Shown: positions 41,577-50,801, counted from the first letter of the stretch. The stretch is DNA of 64,000 nucleotides from Bradyrhizobium uaiense (GCF_010811875.1 NZ_VKHP01000009.1:21041-85040), one strand, 5' to 3'. The notes: generated by a model from the sequence alone, not told the origin. Translations and numbers: made by a program.

Positions 41577-41719
41577 CACATTGTCCCTCGTCAGCAGCCT
41601 GCAGCGCAACCTGTCACGCAATCAATCGACGCGCCGCATTGCACGCAAGGTCCACTTTCACTCAAGCTGAGCAGCAAACTGGTCCAGTGCGCTTGCAGCC
41701 TCCCGTCGATCGATAGCGG

Positions 41720-42226
41720 CTATTGGAGCATCGTGGTCAGCTGCGCGCCTTCGTCGGCCACGAACACCGCGATCAGTTCCGCGGGCTCCGTGGTGCTCGC
41801 ATTGGCCGAGACCATGTGGGTCGAGCCCGGCGGCTCGAAGAACGACTGGCCGACCTTGAAGGTCTCGACCGGCCCGCCGCCGAGCTGGGAGCGGATCTCG
41901 CCCTTCGTGATGTAGGCCGTCACCGAACCCGAATGGCGGTGCGGCGGCGTGAAGCCGCCCGGACCGTAGAACACGCGCACCACCGTGACGCGCTTGCCCG
42001 CCACGTTGGGCAGCGCATGCGAGCTGATGACCTCGACCTTGTCGAGCGGCGACGCCGCATTCGCGCTGGCGCAGAGCGGCGCGATCACCGCGGAGATCGC
42101 ATCCATCGGGGTCGGCAACGCCTTGCCGATCACGAAGGCGCACGCCAGTCCCGCGATCACGGCCAGCGAAACCGGGCGCGGCGGCCGTGCGAATGAAAGA
42201 GATGGTGTCATCGCCATCGAGCTCAT
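41720..42226 (-). CDS. Exported/membrane-anchored cupin protein
   Basis: A 168-residue protein. An N-terminal hydrophobic segment (VSLAVIAGLACAFVIGKAL) acts as signal or anchor. The cupin domain follows: GPGGFTPPHRHSGSVTAYIT and SFFEPPGSTHMVSAN supply the metal-binding His and Glu residues. Substrate unknown. It lies 45 bp downstream of the AhpD-like gene, so it probably belongs to the same MarR-controlled unit. Confidence 0.75.
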   Translation of the reverse strand: MSSMAMTPSLSFARPPRPVSLAVIAGLACAFVIGKALPTPMDAISAVIAPLCASANAASPLDKVEVISSHALPNVAGKRVTVVRVFYGPGGFTPPHRHSGSVTAYITKGEIRSQLGGGPVETFKVGQSFFEPPGSTHMVSANASTTEPAELIAVFVADEGAQLTTMLQ

Positions 42227-42271
42227 CGGTTGGTCTCCCCTGTCTATTGTCGTTCTGATCCGTCTCGATGC

Positions 42272-42751
42272 TTACGAAGCCGGGGCGTCCGCGCGCTGCC
42301 GGCGCGGCGGCGGCGTCCAGCGATAGGCTGCGCCGAACCGGTTCCAGACATTGATCGACGCGATCGCCGAGGTCAGATAGGTCAGTTCCTGTTCGGAGAA
42401 TTCGGCGGTGGCCTGCGCGTAGACCTCGTCGCTGACGCCGTTCGGCATGGTCGTCAGCGCTTCGGTCCAGGCCAGCGCGGCGCGCTCGCGGGCCGAGAAC
42501 TGCGGCGCCTCGCGCCACACCACGACGAGGTTCAGCTTGTCGACGGGCACGCCGAGGCTCTCGCTTTGCAGGACGTGATACTGCACGCAGAAGGCGCAGC
42601 CATTGATCTGCGAGGCGCGGATCTTGACCAGCTCCAGCAGCTGCTTGTCGAGGCCGGCCTTCGCCGCGAACTGGCCGAGCGCACGCACGGCGGCGAACAC
42701 ATCGGGAGCGAGCTTCTCGAAGTCGGTGTATTCCTTGCGAGCATGTGACAT
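42272..42751 (-). CDS. AhpD-like alkylhydroperoxidase (carboxymuconolactone decarboxylase family)
   Basis: A 159-residue helical protein with the redox motif CAFCVQYH (Cys52, Cys55, His59), the AhpD active site, and LVKIRASQINGCAFC as its entry helix. It reduces peroxides through a Cys pair. The gene is divergent from a MarR-type regulator gene, with two palindromes between them. The downstream cupin gene is likely co-transcribed. Typical of oxidative or electrophile stress modules. Confidence 0.87.
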   Translation of the reverse strand: MSHARKEYTDFEKLAPDVFAAVRALGQFAAKAGLDKQLLELVKIRASQINGCAFCVQYHVLQSESLGVPVDKLNLVVVWREAPQFSARERAALAWTEALTTMPNGVSDEVYAQATAEFSEQELTYLTSAIASINVWNRFGAAYRWTPPPRRQRADAPAS

Positions 42752-42767
42752 TGGCGCGGCCTCATGT

Positions 42768-42802
42768 TATCAGTGTACTGACATATTATCAGAGCTCTGA
42801 TA
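42768..42802. promoter_or_regulatory. Two MarR-type operator palindromes
   Basis: TATCAGTGTACTGACA (42768-42783, imperfect) and TATCAGAGCTCTGATA (42787-42802, perfect), centres 19 bp apart, in the 83-bp region between the divergent AhpD-like and MarR genes. Binding should repress both directions. Confidence 0.8.
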
Positions 42803-42834
42803 TTGAGCAAGACGCGGACATTGGCGACGGCAAC

Positions 42835-43386
42835 ATGGCGGGAATGCAGAAACGAGGGAAATCCGGTGCCGCTGGGCGGCGTCCGGACCGGACAAAAGCC
42901 GGTGGAAAGGCCGCGGACGCCCTGCCCGCCTCTGCCGTCCCGCCCCCCGGCGAGGGCAAGCGCGGCGAACAGGGCTATCTCGCCTATCTGCTGCGCCAGG
43001 CGCATGCGGCGTCGCGGCTGTCGATGGAGCGCGGGCTCGCCGGGCTCGGCGTCACCTCGCCGCAATTCGTCGTGCTCACCATGCTCAAGGCCTATCCGGG
43101 CCTCTCGGGCGCCGATCTGGCGCGGGTGGCGCTGCTGACGCCGCAGACCGTCAGCGTGATCATCCGCAACCTCGAGCGCGACGGCGCGATCCGCAAGACG
43201 CCGCATCCTGTTCATGGCCGGGTGCTGCAATGGACGCTGACCGGCCATGGAACCACGCTGCTGGAGAAATGCCGCCATATCGCCCAGGCCCAGGAGCGCC
43301 GGCTTGCCGCCAGCCTCGATGCCAGATCGGACCAAATTGTCCGGCAATGGCTGTCAAAAATCGCCATAGATTTGCAGGATAGCTAG
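42835..43386 (+). CDS. MarR-family transcriptional regulator
   Basis: A 183-residue protein from the ATG at 42835. A basic, disordered N-terminal 45 residues (KRGKSGAAGRRPDRTKAGGK) precede a winged helix: VTSPQFVVLTMLKAYPGLSG, LARVALLTPQTVSVIIRNLE and VLQWTLTGHG. No Cys is present in the usual sensing places, so ligand binding rather than thiol oxidation is likely. It should bind the two palindromes at 42768-42802 and control itself and the AhpD-like gene. Confidence 0.87.
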   Translation: MAGMQKRGKSGAAGRRPDRTKAGGKAADALPASAVPPPGEGKRGEQGYLAYLLRQAHAASRLSMERGLAGLGVTSPQFVVLTMLKAYPGLSGADLARVALLTPQTVSVIIRNLERDGAIRKTPHPVHGRVLQWTLTGHGTTLLEKCRHIAQAQERRLAASLDARSDQIVRQWLSKIAIDLQDS

Positions 43387-43434
43387 AGCATGTCCCGGAA
43401 AAGTGGGAACCGGTTTTCCGACAAGGGCATGCTC
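43386..43434. repeat. Palindromic intergenic repeat (Bradyrhizobium type)
   Basis: GAGCATG (43386-43392) and CATGCTC (43428-43434) enclose CGGAAAA-N-TTTTCCG. I recall near-identical GAGCATG...CATGCTC elements as abundant intergenic repeats in Bradyrhizobium and relatives. It begins within the marR stop region. Confidence 0.75.
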
Positions 43435-43497
43435 AAATAGTGATTCCTGCGGCGGCGTGGCTTTGGCTCACCCGATCGGCGCCGCTACACTGGCCCG

Positions 43498-44733
43498 ATG
43501 AAACAGCCTGATTCTCCGAAGTCCCCTGCCCGTCGTGCCGTCCTCAAGACGGCGCTCGCCGCCGGCGTTGCGCTCGCCAATCCGCTCGGCGCGCTCGCAG
43601 CCGCGCCTCCCGGCTTCGACCAGTGGCGCGATAATTTCCGCGCCCGCGCGCAGGCAAAAGGCATCTCGGATGCAACCTGGAATCGCTGCATGGGACGGGT
43701 CGAGCCCGACATGAGCGTGTTCAAGCAGATGCGTAATCAACCGGAATTCCGCGAGCAGATCTGGCAGTACATCAACCGTCGCGTCTCCGACTGGCGCATT
43801 ATCCACGGCCGCGAGGCCCTGAAGAAAAACGACGCGCTGTTCGGCCGGATCGAGCGCGACTTCGGCGTCGAGCGCGGCACGCTGCTCGCATTGTGGGGCG
43901 TCGAGTCCGCTTATGGCGATCCGCTGGTGCAGCAGAATCACATGACGCCGGTGTTTCCCTCGCTCGCCGCGCTCGCCTGGAACGAGCCGCGCCGCAAGGC
44001 CTATTGGGAGACCGAGCTGATCAACGCGATGAAGATCGTGCAGCGCGGCTGGAGCACGCCCGAGGAGATGAACGGCTCGTGGGCCGGCGCGATGGGCCAT
44101 TCGCAGTGGATGCCGGAAGTCTGGCTCAATGTCGGCTTCGACTATGACGGTGACGGCAAGGTCTCGCCGTTCGGCCGGCCCGACGACGCGCTGGGCTCGA
44201 CCGCGAAGTATCTCGTCAATCGCGGCAAGTGGCACCGCGGCGAGCATTGGGGCTACGAGGTGCGCGCGCCCGGCGGCAATGCCAGCGGCAGCCGCAGCTA
44301 CGCAGCCTGGGCCAGCGCCGGCGTCGTCAGAGCCGACGGCCAGCCGTTCCCGCAGCCGAATGCATCGGCGCAGCTCTGGATTCCCGTCGCCGGCGGTCCA
44401 GCCTTCCTGCTCGGCCCGAACTTCAACTCGGTGAAGAGCTACAACCCGTCGATGAACTACGCGCTGGCGATCTGCCATCTCGGCGATCGCTGTCTCGGCG
44501 GCCCGCCGTTCATCCAGCCCTTCCCGGGCTCCGAGCGCGCGCTGACGCTGGCCGAAGTGCAGGAGATGCAGACGCGGCTGACCAAGGCCGGCTTCGACAC
44601 CGGCGGCACCGACGGCCGCGTCGGCAACGACACCATGAAGGCGATCAAGGATTACCAGATCAAGATGAGCCTGCTGCCCGCCGACGGTTACGGCGGCCTC
44701 AAGGTGCTGGCGCGGTTACGGCAAGGCGGCTAG
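43498..44733 (+). CDS. Lytic murein transglycosylase, MltB-type with peptidoglycan-binding domain
   Basis: A 411-residue exported enzyme. The N-terminus has a twin-Arg and hydrophobic core (ARRAVLKTALAAGVALANPL), possibly a Tat signal. The catalytic domain includes FGVERGTLLALWGVESAYGD (Glu of VESAYG as acid), then GSWAGAMGHSQWMPEVWL. The last about 60 residues (LTLAEVQEMQTRLTKAGFDT, GRVGNDTMKAIKDYQ) are a PG_binding_1 domain. It cleaves glycan strands to anhydro-muropeptides during wall turnover. Complete. Confidence 0.92.
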   Translation: MKQPDSPKSPARRAVLKTALAAGVALANPLGALAAAPPGFDQWRDNFRARAQAKGISDATWNRCMGRVEPDMSVFKQMRNQPEFREQIWQYINRRVSDWRIIHGREALKKNDALFGRIERDFGVERGTLLALWGVESAYGDPLVQQNHMTPVFPSLAALAWNEPRRKAYWETELINAMKIVQRGWSTPEEMNGSWAGAMGHSQWMPEVWLNVGFDYDGDGKVSPFGRPDDALGSTAKYLVNRGKWHRGEHWGYEVRAPGGNASGSRSYAAWASAGVVRADGQPFPQPNASAQLWIPVAGGPAFLLGPNFNSVKSYNPSMNYALAICHLGDRCLGGPPFIQPFPGSERALTLAEVQEMQTRLTKAGFDTGGTDGRVGNDTMKAIKDYQIKMSLLPADGYGGLKVLARLRQGG

Positions 44734-44760
44734 GTAGTCCCTCGCCGTCCTAGCAGAGCT

Positions 44761-44830
44761 TGTAGCCCGGGTGAGCGAAGCGACACCCGGGGCGATTTTC
44801 CCGCATGTCGCTCCGCTCATGCGGGCTACA
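44761..44830. repeat. Clover-shaped palindromic repeat
   Basis: TGTAGCCCG at 44761-44769 pairs with CGGGCTACA at 44822-44830. Two internal hairpins, CCCGGGTG/CACCCGGG and CCCGCATG/CATGCGGG, lie between. This type of element is common between genes in Bradyrhizobium as far as I recall. Confidence 0.75.
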
Positions 44831-44834
44831 CTCC

Positions 44835-45650
44835 CTACGTCGGAGGCTGGCGCACCACGCCGCCGGCGTTCATACCGCCGTCGATCACGAGCTCGCTGCC
44901 GGTGACATAGCGCGACGCATCCGAGGCGAGATAGAGCACGCCCTGCGCGATCTCGATCGCCTGGCCAGCGCGGCCGAGCGGCGTTGCGAACCTCGCACGC
45001 TCCTCCGGATCGATCGGCGCGTTCTGGCCGGCGCCGGTTGCGCCGGTCGGGATCTTGCCCCAGATCGGCGTATCGATGATGCCGGGATGCACGGAGTTGA
45101 CGCGGATGCCGTCGCCGACCTGGGCGCATTCCATCGCGATCGACTTGGCAAACAACCGGACCGCGCCCTTGGTGGCGCTGTAGCCGGAAAGCGTCGCCGC
45201 ACCGCGCAGGCCGGCCAGCGACGACATCATGATGATGGAGCCGCCGCCGTGCTTGCGCATCAGCGGCAGAGAATGCTTCACCGACAGGAACACGCCATCG
45301 ATATTGATGGCGGTCTGCCGGCGCCAATCCGCGAGCGACATCTCGACAATCGACGGCGCTCCGATGCCGATGCCGGCGTTCGAGACCATGATATCGAGGC
45401 GGCCATGCCGCTTGCCGATCTCGCTGATGACCTCGATCCAGCGCTCCTCGCTGGTGACGTCCTGAGGCAGGAAGCTCACCTTGCGCCCGGCTTTCGTGAG
45501 CCGCGCAGCGAGCTCCGGTCCCCTCAATTCGTCGATGTCGGTCGCGACAACCGTCGCGCCTTCCTGCGCGAGCAATTCGACGATGGCTTCGCCGATACCC
45601 GACGCGCCGCCTGTCACCAGCGCGACCTTGCCTTCAACCTGTCCTGACAT
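44835..45650 (-). CDS. SDR-family oxidoreductase
   Basis: A 271-residue NAD(P)-dependent enzyme from the ATG at 45650 (GGGAGAGGAC upstream). Cofactor motif TGGASGIGEAIVE, NAG motif in VSNAGIGIGAP, catalytic Ser in MMSSLAGL, and YSATK with Tyr and Lys. The VATDID end of strand 2 has an Asp, favouring NAD over NADP. Substrate unknown; similar proteins act on cyclic alcohols or bile-acid-like steroids. 18 bp after recJ on the same strand. Confidence 0.88.
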   Translation of the reverse strand: MSGQVEGKVALVTGGASGIGEAIVELLAQEGATVVATDIDELRGPELAARLTKAGRKVSFLPQDVTSEERWIEVISEIGKRHGRLDIMVSNAGIGIGAPSIVEMSLADWRRQTAINIDGVFLSVKHSLPLMRKHGGGSIIMMSSLAGLRGAATLSGYSATKGAVRLFAKSIAMECAQVGDGIRVNSVHPGIIDTPIWGKIPTGATGAGQNAPIDPEERARFATPLGRAGQAIEIAQGVLYLASDASRYVTGSELVIDGGMNAGGVVRQPPT

Positions 45651-45668
45651 GTCCTCTCCCAACGTTTC

Positions 45669-47510
45669 TTATCGGATCACCGTCGGGCCCTGATCCGGCG
45701 CCGCGACGTCGAGGACACGGAATTGCACACGTTCGGTGCCTTGCCAACGGTCGACTGCAAGAGAGCCCGCCACGTGAAGTTGCTGGCCACGATTTTGCGT
45801 CAAGGCGCTGCCGAGCTTCTGTCCAACGGAGCGGAATGCGATACCGTTGACGATGGAACCGTCGCCGGACTTGAAGCGCAGCCGCAGATGCGCCTGCCCG
45901 ACCTCATCGGCATAGACCAGCTGATGCGACGGCAGCGCAATCACCGGCTCCGGATTGGCGCTGCCGAACGGGCCCGCGCGATTGAGCGTCGCGGCGAATT
46001 CCGGCGTCACCGCGCGCGCGGTGACCGCACCATCGATGAACAGCTCGTTCTCGTGGCGAGAGTTGGCGACGTCGGCCGCCAGCGCGCTTTCCATGTAGGC
46101 ACGGAATTCCGCGAGCTTCTCCTTGCGCAGCGTCACACCCGCCGCCATCGCGTGCCCGCCGCCCTTCATCAGCAGCCCATCGTGCACCGCCTGGCGCACC
46201 GCCTTGCCGAGATCGACGCCGCCGATCGAACGGCCCGATCCGGTGCCGATGCCGCCCGGCTCGAGCGCGATCGCAAACGCAGGACGCGCGAACTTCTCCT
46301 TCAGCCGCGCGGCGACGAGCCCGACCACGCCGGGATGCCAGCCTTCCGCCGCGGTGACGATGACAGCGCCCTTGTCCTCCAGCCCAAGCGAGGCCAGCGC
46401 CTCGGCTTCGGCCTGCGCCTCGGCCGCCTGCTCGATCACGCGCCGCTCGCTGTTGAGGCGGTCGAGCTCGGCCGCGATCCGTGCGGCCTCCGAAACATCG
46501 CCTTCGAGCAACAGCCGCACGCCGAGATCGGCGCGCCCGATGCGGCCGCCGGCATTGATGCGCGGCCCCAGCATGAAGCCGAGATGCCAGGCCTCCGGCG
46601 GACCGTTCAGCCGCGCCACATCCATCAGCGCGGTATGGCCGACATGATCGCGCCGGCGCATCGCGATCAGGCCCTTGGCGACGAAGGCCCGGTTGAGCCC
46701 GATCAGCGGCGCGACGTCGGCGACGGTGCCGAGCGCGACATGATGCAACATGCTGAGCAGGTCCGGCTCCGGCATCACGCCGGTCCAGAAGCCGCGCTGA
46801 CGCAGCTCGCGGTTCACCGCGACCAATGTCACGAACACGAGGCCAACGGCCGCGAGATGGCCGAGCCCGGAGAGATCGTCGGGCCGGTTCGGATTCACCA
46901 GCGCGTCGACCTCGGGCAGATCATCGCCGGTCTGATGATGATCGATCACCACGACCGACATCCCGAGCTTCCTGGCTTCCGCCAGTGGCTCGATGCTGGT
47001 GGTGCCGCAATCGACGGTGACGAGCAGCGTCGCGCCCTTTGCCGCGAGCGCACGAACGGCGTCGATGTTCGGCCCGTAGCCTTCGAAAATGCGGTCGGGA
47101 ATGTGGATCAGTGGATCGAGCCCGCAATGGCGCAGATGCCATGTCAGCAGCGCCGCCGAGGTCGCACCGTCGACGTCATAGTCACCGAAGATCGCGACCT
47201 TCTCCCCGCGTACCGCGGCATCCGCGATACGCTTGGCCGCATGCTCCATCTCGGTAACCGTATGGGGATCCGGCATCAGCTTGCGGATGGTCGGGTCGAG
47301 GAAGTCGGCGACATCGTCGATCGCGACATCGCGCCCAGCCAGCACGCGCGCCAGCATTTCCGGCAATTGATAGCGCTGCACGATCGCGAGCGCCCGCGCC
47401 GCCCCGCGCGCATCCAGCCGGTCGCGCCAGAGCTTTCCGGTCAGCGACCGCGACACACCAAGAAACGCCAGCGGCGCTTCGACGGGCAATGCGGATGCGT
47501 GGAGCGTCAT
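45669..47510 (-). CDS. recJ: Single-stranded-DNA exonuclease RecJ
   Basis: A 613-residue 5'-3' exonuclease. DHH-family motifs: IFGDYDVDGATSAALLTWHL, TVDCGTTS, VVVIDHHQTGDDLPEVDALV, HHVALGTVADV and, in the DHHA1 part, GSGRSIGGVDLG with KGGGHAMAAG. The OB domain closes the protein. Acts in RecF recombination and mismatch repair. Start at 47510 matches family length; in-frame upstream codons lie in the HAD gene region and lack a ribosome site. Confidence 0.95.
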   Translation of the reverse strand: MTLHASALPVEAPLAFLGVSRSLTGKLWRDRLDARGAARALAIVQRYQLPEMLARVLAGRDVAIDDVADFLDPTIRKLMPDPHTVTEMEHAAKRIADAAVRGEKVAIFGDYDVDGATSAALLTWHLRHCGLDPLIHIPDRIFEGYGPNIDAVRALAAKGATLLVTVDCGTTSIEPLAEARKLGMSVVVIDHHQTGDDLPEVDALVNPNRPDDLSGLGHLAAVGLVFVTLVAVNRELRQRGFWTGVMPEPDLLSMLHHVALGTVADVAPLIGLNRAFVAKGLIAMRRRDHVGHTALMDVARLNGPPEAWHLGFMLGPRINAGGRIGRADLGVRLLLEGDVSEAARIAAELDRLNSERRVIEQAAEAQAEAEALASLGLEDKGAVIVTAAEGWHPGVVGLVAARLKEKFARPAFAIALEPGGIGTGSGRSIGGVDLGKAVRQAVHDGLLMKGGGHAMAAGVTLRKEKLAEFRAYMESALAADVANSRHENELFIDGAVTARAVTPEFAATLNRAGPFGSANPEPVIALPSHQLVYADEVGQAHLRLRFKSGDGSIVNGIAFRSVGQKLGSALTQNRGQQLHVAGSLAVDRWQGTERVQFRVLDVAAPDQGPTVIR

Positions 47511-47565
47511 GATTCCTTTCCAATCAGGCAGGAATCGTAGCGCCTCAGTGAATCCCAAGCCAGTT

Positions 47566-48285
47566 CTAGCAGCCCATCCGGCTGGCGATTTCCCCGAAAT
47601 CCTTGGCCACGATGTCCCAGTTGCCGGTGGCCTCGAAATCGACCTTCTGCAGCGGGCCGTATTCGGTCGGCCGCGCGACAAAGGCGGTCTTCAGGCCGTG
47701 CTTCTGGGCGTGCTTGAGATCGTAGTTGTGCGCGGCGACCATCATCACCTGCTCCGGCGGCAGGCAGAGCAGCTTCGCGGCGCCGAGATAGGTTTCCGGG
47801 TCCGGCTTGTAGTGCTCGAACAACTCGGCCGACATCACGAGGTCCCAGGGCAGGCCCGCGAACTTCGCCATGTTGGTGAGCAGCGCGACGTTGCCGTTGG
47901 AGAGCGGCGAGATGATGTATTTGCTCTTCAACCGGGTCAGCCCGGCGACGCTGTCGGGCCAACCATGCAGGCGATGCCAGCCCTTTGTCAGATGCTGCAG
48001 GTCGGCCTCGGTGAGTCCCTTGATGTCGAACTGAGCGACCAGATTCTCCAGCGAGCGGCGGTGTAACTCATCGAGGATGACGTAGGCGTTCTGCGGATTC
48101 TTGCGCACCTCGTCCATCGAGGCCGCATAGACCGCGCGCCAGCCGTCGACCAATGCGGTCCAGTCGGCCTTGATCCCGCGCGTCTCGCCCCATTTGGTGA
48201 AATCGTTGATCAGGCTGGTGCGCCAGTCGACCACGGTGCCGAACACGTCGAACACCAGCGCCTTGACCCCGGACAGATCGGACAT
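47566..48285 (-). CDS. Haloacid dehalogenase, type II
   Basis: A 239-residue HAD-superfamily enzyme. Motif I ALVFDVFGTVVDWRTSL has the nucleophile Asp, motif II is SPLSNGNVALL, the Lys lies in HYKPDPETYLGAAKLL, and motif III is MVAAHNYDLKHAQKHGLKTA. This fits the (S)-2-haloacid dehalogenase branch, which hydrolyses short chain 2-haloacids. The natural substrate may differ. Lies between glpX and recJ, 55 bp upstream of recJ. Confidence 0.85.
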   Translation of the reverse strand: MSDLSGVKALVFDVFGTVVDWRTSLINDFTKWGETRGIKADWTALVDGWRAVYAASMDEVRKNPQNAYVILDELHRRSLENLVAQFDIKGLTEADLQHLTKGWHRLHGWPDSVAGLTRLKSKYIISPLSNGNVALLTNMAKFAGLPWDLVMSAELFEHYKPDPETYLGAAKLLCLPPEQVMMVAAHNYDLKHAQKHGLKTAFVARPTEYGPLQKVDFEATGNWDIVAKDFGEIASRMGC

Positions 48286-48319
48286 GCGCGTCTCCCGCTA
48301 TTGTTGTTCTTGCTTGATC

Positions 48320-48399
48320 CGTCATTCCGGGGCGCGCTCGAGCGCGAACCCGGAATCTCGAGGTTCCGGGTTCGATGCTGCGCATCGCCCCGGAACGAC
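48320..48399. repeat. Palindromic repeat between glpX and HAD gene
   Basis: CGTCATTCCGGGGCG (48320-48334) and CGCCCCGGAACGAC (48386-48399) form the outer arms. Inside, GAACCCGGAA/TTCCGGGTTC (48346-48373) pair. The CGTCATTCCGGGGCG...CGCCCCGGAAYGACG type is a widespread Bradyrhizobium repeat by memory. Confidence 0.75.
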
Positions 48400-48403
48400 A
48401 GCC

Positions 48404-49402
48404 TTAGTCCAGGTGGAACTTCTCCAGCTGCCGATGCTCGGCCTTGATGTAGCGCACGGTGCCGGTCACCGAGCGCATCACGACCGTCTCGGTCTCGATC
48501 ACGTCCTTCTTGAACTTCACGCCCGTCAGCAGCGAGCCGGTGGTGACGCCGGTGGCGGCGAACAGGCAGTCGCCCTTGGCCATGTCCTCGATGCCGTAGA
48601 TCATCTTCGGATCGATGACGCCCATCTTGTGCGCGCGCTCGCGCTTCTCTTCGGTGTCGAGGATCAGGCGGCACTGCATCTGGCCGCCGATGCAACGCAG
48701 CGCGACCGCCGCCAGCACACCCTCGGGCGCGCCGCCGGTGCCGATATACATGTCGACCCCGGTCTCATCGGGCTTGGCGCAGTGAATGACGCCGGCGACG
48801 TCGCCATCGGTGATCAGCTGCACGGCGGCGCCGGTCGAGCGCACGCTGTTGATGATCTCGGCATGGCGCGGACGGTCGAGCACCAGCACGTTGATGGCGG
48901 TGGGGTCGACGCCCTTGGCCTTGGCGAGCCGGCGCACGTTGTCGGCCGGCGGCGCGTCGAGCTCGATCACATTCTTGGCGTAGCCCGGGCCGATCGCGAT
49001 CTTCTGCATGTAGACGTCCGGCGCGTGCAGCAGCGTACCGCCATCGGCCATCGCCATGGTGGCGATCGAGCCGGGCATGTTCTTGGCGCACAGCGTGGTG
49101 CCTTCGAGCGGGTCGACCGCGATGTCGACCTTGGGACCGGCGTTGAGGCCGACCTTCTCGCCGATGAACAGCATCGGCGCCTCGTCGCGCTCGCCCTCGC
49201 CGATCACGACGGTGCCTTCGATCGGCAGCTTGTTGAGCTCACGGCGCATCGCGTCGACCGCGGCCTTGTCGGCGGCCTTCTCCTGGCCGTGGCCGCGCAG
49301 CCGCGCGGCCGACACCGCCGCGCGCTCCGTCACGCGCACGATTTCGAGCGTCAGGATGCGCTCGAGCAGCATCTGCGGCGGAACGGAAATATGGGTCGAC
49401 AT
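48404..49402 (-). CDS. glpX: Fructose-1,6-bisphosphatase, class II
   Basis: A 332-residue GlpX-type phosphatase for gluconeogenesis and, in autotrophs, the Calvin cycle. Key blocks: VVIGEGERDEAPMLFIGEKV, VDIAVDPLEGTTLCAKNMPG (metal site), IGTGGAPEGVLAAVALRCIG and FAATGVTTGSLLTGV. It is 79 bp downstream of hom on the same strand, an order often kept in alphaproteobacteria. Length and motifs normal. Confidence 0.95.
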   Translation of the reverse strand: MSTHISVPPQMLLERILTLEIVRVTERAAVSAARLRGHGQEKAADKAAVDAMRRELNKLPIEGTVVIGEGERDEAPMLFIGEKVGLNAGPKVDIAVDPLEGTTLCAKNMPGSIATMAMADGGTLLHAPDVYMQKIAIGPGYAKNVIELDAPPADNVRRLAKAKGVDPTAINVLVLDRPRHAEIINSVRSTGAAVQLITDGDVAGVIHCAKPDETGVDMYIGTGGAPEGVLAAVALRCIGGQMQCRLILDTEEKRERAHKMGVIDPKMIYGIEDMAKGDCLFAATGVTTGSLLTGVKFKKDVIETETVVMRSVTGTVRYIKAEHRQLEKFHLD

Positions 49403-49481
49403 CGGCGTACTCCTTAAGCCTCTGGGACAGGCCAGCCTGCCCGCATCAATCGTCTCACGCCCGACCCGTTCAGGCCATGCG

Positions 49482-50801
49482 CTAGTTCTTCTCGATCCGG
49501 ATCACCTGCGGCCGGCCGCTGATGACCTTATCGCGCTGCACTGCGGCCAGCGCGCGATGCACGGCATCCTCGCTGGTCGCATAGGTAATCAGAATGACGG
49601 GGACCGGTGAAGGTTTTTTGGCCGCGCCATTCACATCGACGCCATCCGGGTGCCGTTGCACGATGGATTCGAGAGATATCTTCTGTTCCGCGAGCCGGGT
49701 GGCGATTGTTGCGGCAGTGCCTGCAAGATCGCGCGCCATCAGGCGGATATAGTAACCACCCTCATGGCGTTCCATCGGCGCCTTGGAGGTGTCGCGCAAC
49801 CGCTCGACCGGACGGCCGAACGGCTTGGCGCGAATGCCGCGGGCCACGTCGGCGATGTCGGCCACCACGGCCGAGGCGGTCGCGCCGCCGCCGGCGCCGG
49901 GCCCGACCAGCGTGATCGGCGGAATGCCCTCGCCGTCGATTGCGACAGCATTGGTGACGCCCATCACCTGCGCGATCGACGATGATTTCGGCACCATGGT
50001 CGGGTGCACGCGCTGCTCAATGCCCTTTGCCGTGCGCACGGCAACGCCGAGCAGCTTGACGCGGTAACCGAGTTCCGCCGCGGCCTTGAGGTCTTCCGGC
50101 GTGATCGAGGAGATGCCTTCGACATATACAGCGCTTTCGGCGACCTTGGTTCCGAAGGCGAGGCTCGCCAGGATCGCCAGCTTCTGCGCGGTATCGTGAC
50201 CATCGACGTCGAATGACGGGTTGGCTTCGGCGTAGCCGAGACGCTGGGCGTCTTTCAGGCATTCTTCAAACGACAGCCCCTCCTGCTCCATCCGGGTCAG
50301 GATGTAATTGCAGGTGCCGTTGAGGATGCCATAGACGCGGTTGACGCTGGTGCCGGCGAGACCCTCGCGCAGGGTCTTGATGACAGGGATCGCCGCACCG
50401 ACCGCCGCCTCGAAGTTCAGCGCGCCGCCGTGCTTCTCGGCAGCCGCCGCGAGCCGCAGGCCATGCTTGGCGATCAGCGCCTTGTTGGCTGTCACGACCG
50501 ACTTGCCGGCCTTCAGCGCGGTCTCGATCGCGGAGAGCGCCGGATCGCCGGAGCCGCCCATCAGTTCGACGAAGCAGTCGATGTTGGGATCTTCGGCCAG
50601 CGCCTCGGGGCTCTTCGCCCAGGCGATGCCGCGCAGGTCGAGGCCACGCTTCTTGGCTTTCGAGCGCGCCGTGACGGCGACGACGCGAACGCCGCGGCCG
50701 CTGCGCTCGGCGAGCGCCCGGCCTTGCGTTTCGATGAGGCGGACGACATCGGCACCGACGGTGCCGAGCCCCGCTATGCCCACGTTCAGGGGTGCGACCA
50801 T
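49482..50801 (-). CDS. hom: Homoserine dehydrogenase
   Basis: A 439-residue enzyme reducing aspartate semialdehyde to homoserine, on the way to Thr and Met. Rossmann motif GIAGLGTVGADVVRLIE, substrate region VVTANKALIAKHG, NGTCNYILTRMEQEG and SFDVDGHDTAQKLAILASLA. C-terminal ACT domain (MARDLAGTAATIATRLAEQK) for Thr feedback. 38 bp downstream of the aminotransferase gene, thus likely in one operon. Confidence 0.96.
   Translation of the reverse strand: MVAPLNVGIAGLGTVGADVVRLIETQGRALAERSGRGVRVVAVTARSKAKKRGLDLRGIAWAKSPEALAEDPNIDCFVELMGGSGDPALSAIETALKAGKSVVTANKALIAKHGLRLAAAAEKHGGALNFEAAVGAAIPVIKTLREGLAGTSVNRVYGILNGTCNYILTRMEQEGLSFEECLKDAQRLGYAEANPSFDVDGHDTAQKLAILASLAFGTKVAESAVYVEGISSITPEDLKAAAELGYRVKLLGVAVRTAKGIEQRVHPTMVPKSSSIAQVMGVTNAVAIDGEGIPPITLVGPGAGGGATASAVVADIADVARGIRAKPFGRPVERLRDTSKAPMERHEGGYYIRLMARDLAGTAATIATRLAEQKISLESIVQRHPDGVDVNGAAKKPSPVPVILITYATSEDAVHRALAAVQRDKVISGRPQVIRIEKN

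Noticed and set aside
45723..47540. 605-codon open frame antisense to recJ
   Set aside because: Shadow of recJ, no family features.
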